Positions 17,234 through 26,500 of a stretch of 64,000 nucleotides of DNA are shown here, piece by piece (the stretch's first letter is position 1; every line of letters starts with the position of its first letter). Below the pieces are notes generated by a model. The model worked only from the letters and a program-made list of their open reading frames with translations. It did no database searches and was not told the DNA's origin. Position numbers and translations under genes: made by a program. This DNA is from Gallionella sp. (GTDB lineage: Bacteria > Pseudomonadota > Gammaproteobacteria > Burkholderiales > Gallionellaceae), in NCBI GenBank assembly GCA_030653355.1, contig JAURZN010000095.1, positions 34,899 through 98,898 on the forward strand, given 5' to 3'.

Positions 17234-17761
17234 ATGGGAGATTTTGATTGGAAAAAGGCAGTGACTACGATCGCACCGAGTCTGGCAACGGCACTGGCAC
17301 CCGAACTCGGGTTGGCCGGTGTCGCGATACGGGCAATCGGTCAGGCGTTCGGCATGCCCGATGCGACTGAGCAGCAAGTGTCCGAGGCAATCGCCAAAGC
17401 AACACCTGCTGATCTGTTGGCAATGAAAAATGCCGACCAGCAGTTTCAGAAAGACATGGCGAGCATTGGTGTAGATCTGGAAAAAATCGCTGCTGATGAT
17501 CGTGCCAATGCGCGCGACCGAGAGATCAAAACTGGCGATAGCTGGACGCCGCGTATTCTGGCTGCCGTGGTCGTCGTGGGATATTTGTCGGTCCAGTGGT
17601 ACATCCTGTCGCACATCGTGCCAACCGAAATGCGTGAGATCGTGCTGCGCTCAATGGGCACGTTGGATATGGCACTAGGTCTGGTTCTCGGCTACTACTT
17701 CGGCTCCAGTGCGGGGAGCGCACGGAAAGATGTAGTGATTGGGCGGCTGTCGGAGGTGTGA
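17234..17761 (+). CDS. Phage holin of the 3TM/GTA type
   Basis: 175 residues; ATG at 17234 is chosen because GAGGAG at 17222-17227 is too close to the ATG at 17228. A helical first half ('AIRAIGQAFGMPDATEQQVS') is followed by 'WTPRILAAVVVVGYLSVQWY' and 'GTLDMALGLVLGYYFGSSAG', the hydrophobic spans and Gly-rich end typical of the GTA_holin_3TM family. It would permeabilise the inner membrane to release the endolysin. Last gene that is clearly of phage origin. Confidence 0.85.
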   Translation: MGDFDWKKAVTTIAPSLATALAPELGLAGVAIRAIGQAFGMPDATEQQVSEAIAKATPADLLAMKNADQQFQKDMASIGVDLEKIAADDRANARDREIKTGDSWTPRILAAVVVVGYLSVQWYILSHIVPTEMREIVLRSMGTLDMALGLVLGYYFGSSAGSARKDVVIGRLSEV

Positions 17762-17853
17762 CACGATGATGTTTGGACATCCAACCTCTCATAACTTGGT
17801 GAATACACGCATCCATTCGAATCAAACCCTACTTAATCATGTCAATTCATATT

Positions 17854-17859
17854 TACAAT
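17854..17859 (+). promoter_or_regulatory. Weak candidate -10 box ahead of the defence operon
   Basis: The 165 bases between holin and HTH gene are AT-richer than both sides. TACAAT at 17854-17859 is the best -10-like hexamer; no good -35 stands 17 bases upstream (ACTTAA). It is offered only as the most likely promoter position for the HTH gene and, perhaps, the genes after it. Confidence 0.25.
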
Positions 17860-17926
17860 AGTCTGACACCATGCGAACATTAAGAAACTGCCCTTATTGC
17901 AACTTTATTTTGTGGAAAACGATGTC

Positions 17927-18127
17927 ATGTCGGATCGCTGGCTGTCGGTCGAAGAGATAGCTGCATACCTAGGTGTCAGCAAAGACACCGTTTATGCGTG
18001 GATCAATAAACGGAACATGCCTGCCCAACGCATCGGTCGGTTTTGGAAATTCAAAACGGATGAGGTTGATGAGTGGGTTCGTTCTGGTGGCGCAGCTGAA
18101 GGTAATGACCAAAGCAAGGACTCATAG
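17927..18127 (+). CDS. Small HTH DNA-binding protein (excisionase/MerR-like HTH_17)
   Basis: 66 residues from the ATG at 17927. 'LSVEEIAAYLGVSKDTVYAW' followed by INKRNMPAQRIGRFWKFKT is the winged helix-turn-helix of the excisionase family, which recurs as Xis proteins and as small regulators in restriction loci. The C-terminus is a short polar tail. It is the first gene of the defence operon, 63 bases before the methyltransferase, and an inverted repeat lies between them. That suggests a controller role, but it could equally be a remnant of a mobile element. Confidence 0.75.
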   Translation: MSDRWLSVEEIAAYLGVSKDTVYAWINKRNMPAQRIGRFWKFKTDEVDEWVRSGGAAEGNDQSKDS

Positions 18128-18144
18128 ATCTTGCTATGCAGCCC

Positions 18145-18174
18145 GTTTTGACCCATTCATAGCGGTGTCAAAAC
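18145..18174 (+). promoter_or_regulatory. Inverted repeat upstream of the cytosine methyltransferase gene
   Basis: Perfect 8-bp arms GTTTTGAC (18145-18152) and GTCAAAAC (18167-18174) separated by 14 bases, ending 9 bases before the ribosome site GGAGG. Arm spacing of 22 bases centre to centre puts both arms on one helix face, so it could be an operator for the HTH protein or for the methyltransferase; as RNA it could form a hairpin near the ribosome site. Function is inference. Confidence 0.5.
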
Positions 18175-18190
18175 TAATATTTGGAGGTAA

Positions 18191-19234
18191 ATGATGTCGA
18201 AAATTTCTTGTGTTGATCTATTCTGTGGCGCGGGGGGCCTGACGCACGGATTCGTACTAGAAGGACTGCCCGTCGTAGCCGGCATCGACATGGATCCGGC
18301 ATGCCGTTTTCCTTATGAGACAAACAACCAAGCTCAATTCATTGAGCGTGACATCAGCACAGTCACCGAATCTGAATTATTAGCCATCTTTGGTGACGCG
18401 GACATAAAAGTCCTCGCTGGCTGTGCGCCATGTCAACCCTTCTCTACCTACGCTCATCGATATTCTCTCGACGGAGATGGCAAATGGGGGCTGCTATATG
18501 AGTTCGCTAGGCTTGCGAAGGGTACCAGACCTGACGTAATCACCATGGAGAATGTCCCAACCGTAGCGAAGCATGCAGTCTTTCACGACTTTGTGGATAC
18601 GCTCGAAAAACTTGGCTATCACGTATGGTATGACGTTGTGAATAGCTCTCGGTATGGTGTACCTCAAGCTCGGCGACGCATGGTATTACTGGCCTCTCTT
18701 TATGGAAAAATCGAAATCATCCCGCCTACACGCGAAAAACCCAAAACGGTTCGGGAGGCTATAGGTCGACTAAATCCGCTGAGTGCAGGCGAGGCAGCTC
18801 CCCGTGACAAGCTACATGCCTCATCAACCTTGACTGACATAAATCTCCAGCGTATCCGAGTCTCAAAACCTGGCGGCACATGGCGAGACTGGCCTGAACA
18901 TCTCGTCGCCGAATGTCATCGTAGCGAAAGTGGGCGTACCTATCCAAGTGTTTATGGCCGTATGGAATGGGACAAGCCAGCCCCGACCATGACGACACAG
19001 TGCTTCGGATTCGGCAATGGACGTTTCGGCCACCCGGAACAAGACCGTGCTATTTCGTTGCGCGAGGCTGCAATCCTTCAGAGCTTTCCGCGCGATTACG
19101 CTTTCATCCCAGAAGGTGTTGAAGTGAGCTTCACCACCTTGGGGCGCCTCATCGGCAATGCCGTTCCTGTAGATCTAGGACGCGCTATTGCAAAGAGTAT
19201 CAACTCACATCTTTCATCGGTAAAAGATCGTTGA
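18191..19234 (+). CDS. DNA (cytosine-5) methyltransferase, Dcm type
   Basis: 347 residues (or 346 from the second ATG at 18194, which is better spaced from TTGGAGG). All main C5 methylase motifs are visible: I 'SCVDLFCGAGGLTHGF', IV 'GCAPCQPFSTY' with the catalytic Cys near residue 81, VI 'TMENVP', VIII 'QARRRMVLLA', IX-X 'SLREAAILQSFP' and 'LIGNAVPVDLG'. The variable target-recognition part lies between about residues 190 and 260. It transfers a methyl group from S-adenosylmethionine to cytosine in an unknown target. Its frame passes straight into the vsr gene, so it is paired with that endonuclease, and it heads the defence operon. In DISARM terms it could act as an extra DrmMII-like methylase. 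Confidence 0.92.
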   Translation: MMSKISCVDLFCGAGGLTHGFVLEGLPVVAGIDMDPACRFPYETNNQAQFIERDISTVTESELLAIFGDADIKVLAGCAPCQPFSTYAHRYSLDGDGKWGLLYEFARLAKGTRPDVITMENVPTVAKHAVFHDFVDTLEKLGYHVWYDVVNSSRYGVPQARRRMVLLASLYGKIEIIPPTREKPKTVREAIGRLNPLSAGEAAPRDKLHASSTLTDINLQRIRVSKPGGTWRDWPEHLVAECHRSESGRTYPSVYGRMEWDKPAPTMTTQCFGFGNGRFGHPEQDRAISLREAAILQSFPRDYAFIPEGVEVSFTTLGRLIGNAVPVDLGRAIAKSINSHLSSVKDR

Positions 19235-19257
19235 GTCACATGGCGAGGGCTATCTTG

Positions 19258-19716
19258 ATGTCGCGCATAGAACCCTCGTCACCCGAAGCCAGCCGACGTA
19301 TGGCCAAAGTTCGGCAGAAAGGAACAGGGTCTGAGCTAGCTTTTCGACGAGAACTATACCGAAACGGCTTGCGGTATCGAATCAACTTTTGTGTCATGAA
19401 AAAACCACGCAGAGTCGCGGATATTGCATTCCCTCGCCTCAAGATTGCTATATTCATTGATGGATGTTTCTGGCACGGTTGCCCGGAACATGCCACATGG
19501 CCGAAACAGAACGCCGAGTTTTGGCGAAATAAGATCGAAACGAATCGAGCGCGCGACATCGATACCGATGTGAGACTCGATGCGCTTGGCTGGAAGGTAG
19601 TTCGAATGTGGGAGCACGAATCACCAGTGGCTGCTGCAGAATCAATATCGGATCTGGTCGCAAAGACCAAGGTGGAATGCCTCAAATCGTCACCCAACTC
19701 GAATGAAAGAAATTGA
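19258..19716 (+). CDS. vsr: Very-short-patch-repair type endonuclease
   Basis: 152 residues using the ATG at 19258, preceded by GAGGG at good spacing; starts at 19231 (TTG) and 19240 are also open. The family pattern is clear: 'EASRRMAKVRQKGTGSELAF', 'PRRVADIAFPRLKIAIFIDG' with the catalytic Asp, then CFWHGCPEHATWPK with the metal-coordinating Cys/His residues and 'FWRNKIETNRARD'. Vsr nicks next to T:G mismatches made by deamination of 5-methylcytosine, protecting methylated sites. Association with a dcm-type gene is usual; some members instead act as restriction nucleases, and I cannot exclude that here. It lies between dcm and drmD. Confidence 0.9.
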   Translation: MSRIEPSSPEASRRMAKVRQKGTGSELAFRRELYRNGLRYRINFCVMKKPRRVADIAFPRLKIAIFIDGCFWHGCPEHATWPKQNAEFWRNKIETNRARDIDTDVRLDALGWKVVRMWEHESPVAAAESISDLVAKTKVECLKSSPNSNERN

Positions 19717-19724
19717 CTGAGGAT

Positions 19725-22700
19725 ATGATCGGACGCATGGAAATCTCAAACACTGGAATCTGCGAGTCCTACCGTGCTCGGCCTGAACCTGGTCAGTTGG
19801 TAGAAGTGCGTCGCCGCCAGTGGGTCGTCGCCGACGTAACTTCATCCAAGCTTGAATCGAATGCCGCTCCTCAGCATAATGTTTCATTATCGTCTATCGA
19901 CGAGGATGGCCTCGGCGAGGAGCTGGAGGTCATTTGGGAGATAGAGCCGGGCGCGCAGGTCATCGAGCGTGCAGGTCTGCCTTCGATCACCGGACAGGAT
20001 GACTCAGACACCCTCGAAGCGTTTCTCGATGCAGTGCGCTGGGGCGCTGCAACCAATGCAGATAGGGGTTTCCTCCAAGCGCCATTCCGCAGTGGCGTCA
20101 GCATCGAGGATTTCCAACTCGACCCACTGGTTCGAGCCATCGACATGGCTCGCGTCAATCTGCTCATCGCTGACGACGTTGGCTTGGGCAAGACCATCGA
20201 GGCCGGACTCGTCATCCAAGAGATGTTGTTGCGGCACCGTGCCCGCACCGTCCTGATCGTCTGCCCCGCATCGCTGCAAGAGAAGTGGCGCGTGGAGATG
20301 CTGGAAAAGTTTGGCCTCGATTTCAGGGTTGTCGACACGGGCTACATCAAGCAGTTGCGCCGAGAGCGAGGCATCCACGCCAACCCCTGGACTTCGCATC
20401 CGCGCCTGATCGCATCCATGGACTGGGTCAAAAGCGGTGAAGGCTTGCGCGCCATGCGCGACGTTCTGCCTGCGCACACCAGCTATCCACGCAAATTCGA
20501 CATGCTCGTCGTCGACGAAGCACACAACATCGCCCCCGCTGCCGGTGTGAACTACGCGCTGGAGAGCCAGCGCACGCGCTTCATTCGTTCGATCAGTCCG
20601 CACTTCCAGCATCGGCTATTCCTCACGGCCACACCGCACAACGGCTACACCGAATCCTTTACTTCTCTGCTGGAGTTGCTGGACGACCAGCGTTTCGCCC
20701 GAAACATCCTTCCCGATGAAAAGCAGTTGAGTCAGGTGATGATCCGCCGCCTCAAAAGCGACCTGGTAGATGCCGAAGGCAAGCCGCTCTATGCACAGCG
20801 CAAGTTGCAAGCGCTGCTGGCCTCGTATTCCCCACAAGAGCGCGCCATTCACCAAAAGCTGAACGACTACTGCGCGAGCCGCGAGCAGGATGCCGAAAAG
20901 GTCGGCAATACGTTCGGCACGTCGTTCGTCAACCAGTTGCTCAAGAAGCGGCTCTTTTCTTCTCCCGCCGCTTTCGCATCCACCCTTGAGAAGCACATTG
21001 CCAGTCTGGCCAATGGCAGCCAACGCAAGGACAAGGATGCAATGACCGACCGCATTTTGCGCAAAGCCATCCTGCGGGTAGATGAAGATTACGCCAACGA
21101 GCAGGAGGTCGAAAACGCCCAGTCCGAGGCCGTAGAAGAAGCCTCACGTCGCGCGCAACCGCTGACAGCAGACCAACAACAAATGCTGAACGACCTGCGG
21201 TCGTGGGCTCAGACGGCCAAAAACCAGGTCGACGCCAAAGCCAAGGCGATCCTCGGCTGGCTCACAACCAATCTCAAGACCGACGGTCAGTGGAATGATC
21301 GCCGGGTCATCTTGTTCACCGAATATCGCACCACTCACCAGTGGATGCACGAGATTCTCGCCAGCCACGATTTCGCTGGCGATCGACTGGCCACCCTTCA
21401 TGGCAGCATGCCGCAGGATGAGCGCGAGAAGATCAAAGCAGCCTTCCAGACTTCACCCAAAGATTCAGCAGTCCGCATCCTGCTGGCCACCGATGCCGCA
21501 TCCGAAGGTATCGACTTGCAGAACCACTGTAACTGCCTCATCCATCTGGAGATACCTTACAACCCCAATGTGATGGAGCAGCGCAATGGCCGTATCGACC
21601 GGCACGGTCAGCGCCAGAAGGAAGTGTTGATCTGGCACCCCGTCGATGGCGGCGAACAGGGCAAAGCAACCATTGGCGGCCACGGTGACGACATCATCCG
21701 TGCACTGCGCAAACTCGAATCCATGCGTGCGGACATGGGCAGCGTCAACCCGGTCATCGCGCCACAAATGTCGGGGCTGATCGAAGGCTCACTCAAAGAC
21801 CTCGACACCCGCTTGGCTGAAGCCAAAATCGCCAAGGCCAGACGCTTTGTGCGCGCCGAGCGCGAACTGAAAGATCGAGTCGCCAAGCTGCACGAACGGC
21901 TCCTCACCACGCAGCAAGATTTCCACCTCACACCAGAGCATATCCTCATGGCGGTCAAGACAGGCCTCGCGTTGGCAGGCCGCCCCCCGCTCGAGCCTTT
22001 TACCTTGGCTGATGCTCCGGCGGGGAGCGTATTCAAGATGCCCGCGCTGTCGGGCTCGTGGGCGCGTTGCCTCGAAGGGCTGCGCCACCCCCACACACTG
22101 CAAATTCGGCCCATCACCTTCGATCATGCCGTCGCCACGGGGCGTGACGACGTAGTGCTGGTTCACCTCAACCATCGACTGGTGCAGATGTGTCTGCGCT
22201 TGCTGCGCGCCGAGGTCTGGGCACAAGACGATGTGAAGAAGTTGCATCGCGTCACGGTGCGTTCGGTGCCGGACGCACTGATCGACGGGCCTGCCGTAGT
22301 CGTCATCTCGCGGCTGGTCGTCACTGGCGGAAACCATCATCGCCTCCATGAAGAGCTGACGGTGGCAGGAGGCTATCTGGGGGATAAATCCTTCCGTCGA
22401 GAAGAAGGCGTCACCAAAGTCCAGCAATGGCTGGATCAGGCCAAGCCACTTACTGCCGCAGATTCGCTGTTCGATGCCATCCGTGTACGTTTCGACCGTG
22501 CTCAAAGCGCTATTTTGCAGTCGGTCGACGCCCGTTCAAAAGACAGGCTCAAGTTCCTGACCAACACCCTTCAATCCCGCAAGCAGCAGGAAGTGGCCGA
22601 CATTGGCACCGTACTTGATGAACTTGAAAAAGCCATTCAAGCCGAATTGAGAAAAGATCAGCAACCGGCGCAGCTTTCCCTGTTCTCGGAAGACGAACGA

Positions 22701-22874
22701 ACACAGCTCAGGCGCGACACCGCCGCACTTGAAGCCCGCTTGGCCCGCATTCCGGGTGAGCGCGAACAAGAGGCTCAAGCCATCGAAACCCGCTATGCAC
22801 AACTCAATGATCGCACCTTCCCGGTTGCTGTCATTTTCATCATTCCTGCATCTCTGTCGAGGGTAGTAAAATGA
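19725..22874 (+). CDS. drmD: DISARM SNF2-family helicase DrmD
   Basis: About 1049 residues from the ATG at 19725; TTG 19713 and ATG 19737 are alternatives. Helicase motifs in order: 'LLIADDVGLGKTIEAGLVIQ' (Walker A, near residue 155), 'MLVVDEAHNIAPAAG', 'HRLFLTATPHNGYTES', 'VILFTEYRTTHQWM', 'DAASEGIDLQNHCN' and 'MEQRNGRIDRHGQ'. The C-terminal 400 residues are long and charged, as in DrmD rather than RapA. In class 1 DISARM DrmD is an essential partner of DrmMI. It overlaps the next gene by four bases. The final 15 residues are hydrophobic (FPVAVIFIIPASLSRVVK), which is unusual and may simply reflect the overlap with the next gene. Confidence 0.9.
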   Translation: MIGRMEISNTGICESYRARPEPGQLVEVRRRQWVVADVTSSKLESNAAPQHNVSLSSIDEDGLGEELEVIWEIEPGAQVIERAGLPSITGQDDSDTLEAFLDAVRWGAATNADRGFLQAPFRSGVSIEDFQLDPLVRAIDMARVNLLIADDVGLGKTIEAGLVIQEMLLRHRARTVLIVCPASLQEKWRVEMLEKFGLDFRVVDTGYIKQLRRERGIHANPWTSHPRLIASMDWVKSGEGLRAMRDVLPAHTSYPRKFDMLVVDEAHNIAPAAGVNYALESQRTRFIRSISPHFQHRLFLTATPHNGYTESFTSLLELLDDQRFARNILPDEKQLSQVMIRRLKSDLVDAEGKPLYAQRKLQALLASYSPQERAIHQKLNDYCASREQDAEKVGNTFGTSFVNQLLKKRLFSSPAAFASTLEKHIASLANGSQRKDKDAMTDRILRKAILRVDEDYANEQEVENAQSEAVEEASRRAQPLTADQQQMLNDLRSWAQTAKNQVDAKAKAILGWLTTNLKTDGQWNDRRVILFTEYRTTHQWMHEILASHDFAGDRLATLHGSMPQDEREKIKAAFQTSPKDSAVRILLATDAASEGIDLQNHCNCLIHLEIPYNPNVMEQRNGRIDRHGQRQKEVLIWHPVDGGEQGKATIGGHGDDIIRALRKLESMRADMGSVNPVIAPQMSGLIEGSLKDLDTRLAEAKIAKARRFVRAERELKDRVAKLHERLLTTQQDFHLTPEHILMAVKTGLALAGRPPLEPFTLADAPAGSVFKMPALSGSWARCLEGLRHPHTLQIRPITFDHAVATGRDDVVLVHLNHRLVQMCLRLLRAEVWAQDDVKKLHRVTVRSVPDALIDGPAVVVISRLVVTGGNHHRLHEELTVAGGYLGDKSFRREEGVTKVQQWLDQAKPLTAADSLFDAIRVRFDRAQSAILQSVDARSKDRLKFLTNTLQSRKQQEVADIGTVLDELEKAIQAELRKDQQPAQLSLFSEDERTQLRRDTAALEARLARIPGEREQEAQAIETRYAQLNDRTFPVAVIFIIPASLSRVVK

Positions 22875-23503
22875 TGACTTGGCAGGAATACCAAGAAGCC
22901 GTCGCCGTGCTCTATGAGCAAACCGATGGATTCGGAAATGTCAGCAGGAATGTCATGGTGCCGGACAAGATTACCGGTCAGCCACGGCAAATTGACGTGC
23001 TGATCGAAATCAAGGCCAAGGGACACGCCTTAAGGATGATCGTCGATGCCAAGTTCCATGCCGTCCCCATTGATGTGAGGGATGTCGAATCAGTTCTTGC
23101 GCTCGCAGATGCAGTTGGCGCAAATAAAGCCATCGTCGTCGCGGCGAATGGCTGGACTGAGCCTGCCAAGAAAAAAGCAGAACATGTCGGATGCTCTCTC
23201 GAACTGCTCTCAGTCGAAGAGGCCTTGGATCTGATCGTTCCAGACAAATGGAAGATGTGCCCTTCCTGCGGTGTAGATTGCATCGTGCTTGATCAAGAAG
23301 GGGCGGTAACGTTCGAAGGAGGTTCTTGGTTCTGGTGGCTTGCCGGTCAGTGTCGCGGATGTAAAAACGCGCGCATCCACTGCCAAGACTGCGGAGTGAA
23401 GGCGTATATTGATCTCGGTGAATCAATGGTCTGCGGATGCGGGCACCGATGGTCTAGCGCCCACGAAGGTATCAAGATTGCATTTTTCGAGGAGCAATCT
23501 TAA
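22871..23503 (+). CDS. Mrr-like restriction endonuclease with zinc ribbons
   Basis: 210 residues. Residues 1-120 carry the Mrr_cat-type PD-(D/E)XK pattern: Asp42 in 'RQIDVLIE', Asp59-x-Lys61 in 'MIVDAKFHAVPIDVRDVE', then 'NKAIVVAANGWTEPAKKKA', typical of the Gln-containing helix region. Residues 128-192 hold four Cys pairs (CPSC, CRGC, CQDC, CGC) that make two zinc ribbons. Mrr-like nucleases cut modified or foreign DNA. It lies between drmD and drmMI and overlaps both, so it is made with them, but it is not one of the standard DISARM subunits. Two consecutive ATG codons are possible starts. Confidence 0.8.
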   Translation: MMTWQEYQEAVAVLYEQTDGFGNVSRNVMVPDKITGQPRQIDVLIEIKAKGHALRMIVDAKFHAVPIDVRDVESVLALADAVGANKAIVVAANGWTEPAKKKAEHVGCSLELLSVEEALDLIVPDKWKMCPSCGVDCIVLDQEGAVTFEGGSWFWWLAGQCRGCKNARIHCQDCGVKAYIDLGESMVCGCGHRWSSAHEGIKIAFFEEQS

Positions 23504-26500
23504 TGATGACGCCGATTCAACACCACGATTGGCTGTCGCTGATCGAGATCTCCGGCCCTTTCCTCGCAGTTCCCGTTCTGAAGGAAGCCTTTCCACAAGG
23601 GCTGGAAGAACTTGATGCCACCAAGCGCAAACGTCTGCGCCAAGCCTACGAGGAGTGGCGCGAAGCGCTGGAGCTGGAAGACGCCCAGTTCGCCGAGTTG
23701 CACGTAGCATGGATCGACGAAGTGCTGTCGCGAGGACTTGAACTCGACGAAGACGGCAGAGGCGATGTTCTCAAGCGCGCTGACTGGTGCGCAGCCAACC
23801 TCCAAGCCAGCTTGCCAGAACACGGCGTGACGCTGTCGCCTAGTCTTGCGGTGATTGATGAGCAATGCGCCAACAAGCCACTGCTGCTGATCCAAACCTA
23901 TCCGCAGGATGTCGACCTCGGTACAACCCTGAAGCTAGACGGCTGGGCCGCCACACCCGCCGATCGCATGGTGCAGTTGTGTCGTTCATTGGGTTGTCGC
24001 CTCGGGCTGTTGACCAATGGCGAGCGCTGGATGCTGGTGGATGCCCCGGTGGGTGCCGTTACCACCTTTGCCAGTTGGTATGCCCGCATCTGGAGCCAAG
24101 AGCCCATCACTCTGCAAGCCTTCGTGCACTTGCTCGGCATTCGTCGTTTCTTTGTCGACGAATCCGAACAATTGCCCGCGCTGTTCGATCGCTCACTGAA
24201 ATTTCAGGACGAAGTTACCGATGCCCTTGGCGAGCAGGTACGCCGCGCCGTCGAAGTATTGATCCAGTCGCTCGACAAGGCCGATCAGGACCGCAATCGT
24301 GAGCTCCTGCACGACGTCAAGGAACCTGAGCTCTATGAGGCCGCGCTTACGGTGATGATGCGCTTGGTATTCCTTCTCTCCGCCGAGGAGCGTGGTCTGC
24401 TCCTGATGGGTGACGAGCGCTACGAAGCCAACTACGCGCTCTCGACCTTGCGCATGCAGTTGCGCAAAGAATCAGAGGAGATCCTCGAGCGCCGCTGGGA
24501 TGCTTGGTCGCGTTTGCTGGCGATCTTCCGCGCAGTGTTTGGTGGTATCGAGCATGAGAACTTGCGCCTGCCCGCACTGGGCGGATCGCTATTCGATCCG
24601 GATCGCTTCCCTTTCCTCGAAGGCCGAGCCAAGGGCTCCAACTGGCGCACCGATGCAGCCAAGCCGCTGCCTATCGACAACCGTACCGTGCTGTTGTTGC
24701 TGCAGGCCATTCAGCAATTTCAGGGCCGCACGCTGTCTTACCGCGCACTGGATGTCGAACAGATCGGCTACGTGTATGAAGGCTTGCTCGAACGCACCGT
24801 CAAGCGCACCGATGAGGTCACGCTAGAACTGGATGCCACCAAGAGCGCCAAGACTCCATGGATCAAGCTGGCCGAGCTAGATTCGGCGCGCTTGGATGGT
24901 ACCGCGCGACTGGCCGAGTTGCTGCAAGAGCGCTCCGGCAGCTCTGCCAGCCGAGTGCGCAATGATCTGGCCAAACCCGTCGATGACACCTTGGCCGATC
25001 GCCTACTGACAGCTTGCCAAGGCGACACCAAGCTCCGCGACCGTGTCAAACCATATGCCCATCTGCTGCGCACCGACCCATGGGGCTATCCGCTGGTGTA
25101 TCCCGCCGGAGCCTTCATCGTCACCACCGGATCCGACCGACGCGAAACCGGTACCCACTACACCCCGAAATCGCTGACCGAATCGATCGTCGTCGAGACC
25201 CTCACGCCAGTGGCCTATGTCGGCCCGGCAGAGGGAACGCCGCGCGAGCAATGGGCGCTGAAGTCTCCTTCTGAACTGCTTGACCTCAAAATCTGCGACC
25301 CGGCCATGGGCTCGGGTGCCTTCTTGGTTCAAGCCTGCCGCTGGCTGGCTGATCGCGTCCTCGAGTCATGGTCACAGGTTGAGGTTTTGGGTAAAACCGT
25401 GAGTGTGGATGGCGAGATTCTGGAAGCAGGAGCGGCCAAGGAACCCCTACCCCGCGACAGCGAAGCACGCACGGTAATCGCACGCCGCCTCATCGCCGAA
25501 CGTTGTCTGTACGGAGTCGACTTGAACCCGCTGGCCGTCGAACTCGCCAAGCTGTCCATCTGGCTGGTGACACTGGCAAAGGATCGCCCGTTTGGCTTCC
25601 TCGACCACAACCTGCGCTGCGGTGACAGTTTGTTGGGTATCCATCGACTGGATCAGCTCACTGAATTGAGCATGACGCCCGACGGCAAAGGGCAGCAACG
25701 CTTGTTTGGCAAGAACATCGAAAAAGCCGTTATTGAGGCAATTGAGCTACGCCAGAGTTTGCGCGACATGCCGATTCGCGACATCCATGATGTTGAGGCC
25801 ATGGCGCAATTGGACGCAAATGCGCGACAGAAGCTAGAAATACCTGAACTCATCGCTGACGCGCTGGTTGGAGAGGTGCTTGCGACAGTTGGAAATGACT
25901 ACGCTTTGAAAAATGGACTGTCATCACTTGCTATTCATGCTGGGCAAGCAATCAGCGGCGATGAAGCAGCATTTAGAACAATAGCTCTCCGAGCAAACAC
26001 AACACTTGCTTTTGATTTACCCGTAGGCAAGCCAATACGGAAGCCGTTTCATTGGCCGCTGGAGTTCCCCGAAGTATTGTCAGGCTTCAATTGTGGGTTT
26101 GATGCTTTTATTGGCAATCCGCCATTTGCTTTTGGAAAAAACGTAAGCACAAGTTGCGGCACTTCCTACAACTCGTTCCTGGTTTTAACCAATCCTGCTG
26201 CCACAAAAAACGTCGATCTTTGCGCCCATTTTTTTCATTGTGCTTTTGTTCTCCTTAACAGCGATGGAGCGCAGGGCATGCTTGCGACATCCTCAATCGC
26301 CGAGGGTGAGACCAGACTCGCCGCCCTAGAAAATCTTATTTCTGCCGGAGGGACTATATATTCAGCCACATCAAAGTCAAAGTGGCCTGGCGCTGCGAAT
26401 GTTTTCATATGTCGCGTGTCACTTTCGAAGCGCAAATGGCAGGGGGTATTCACTCTTGACGGGAAATACGTCAAGGGTATCTCATCTTTTCTGACTCCAG

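Larger units (their letters stand above)
1..17761 (+). mobile_element. Prophage late region, siphophage type (left end outside window)
   Basis: A continuous + strand block of head, connector, tail, fibre and lysis genes with many ATGA-type overlaps. Order and families (HK97 portal, S49 protease, HK97 capsid, connectors, tail tube, chaperone, tape measure, DUF2460, DUF2163, NlpC/P60, tip protein, M15 peptidase, 3TM holin) are those of long-tailed non-contractile phages. Terminase, replication and repressor genes are not in view, and neither is a phage integrase that can be assigned to it. No gene in the block appears broken, so the late operon looks intact. The right boundary is set at the holin stop by inference, because no attachment repeat was recognised there. 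Confidence 0.9.

Noticed and set aside
19713-19725. TTG start for drmD overlapping vsr
   Set aside because: Possible but ATG at 19725 in the same frame follows GAGG; the difference is four residues.
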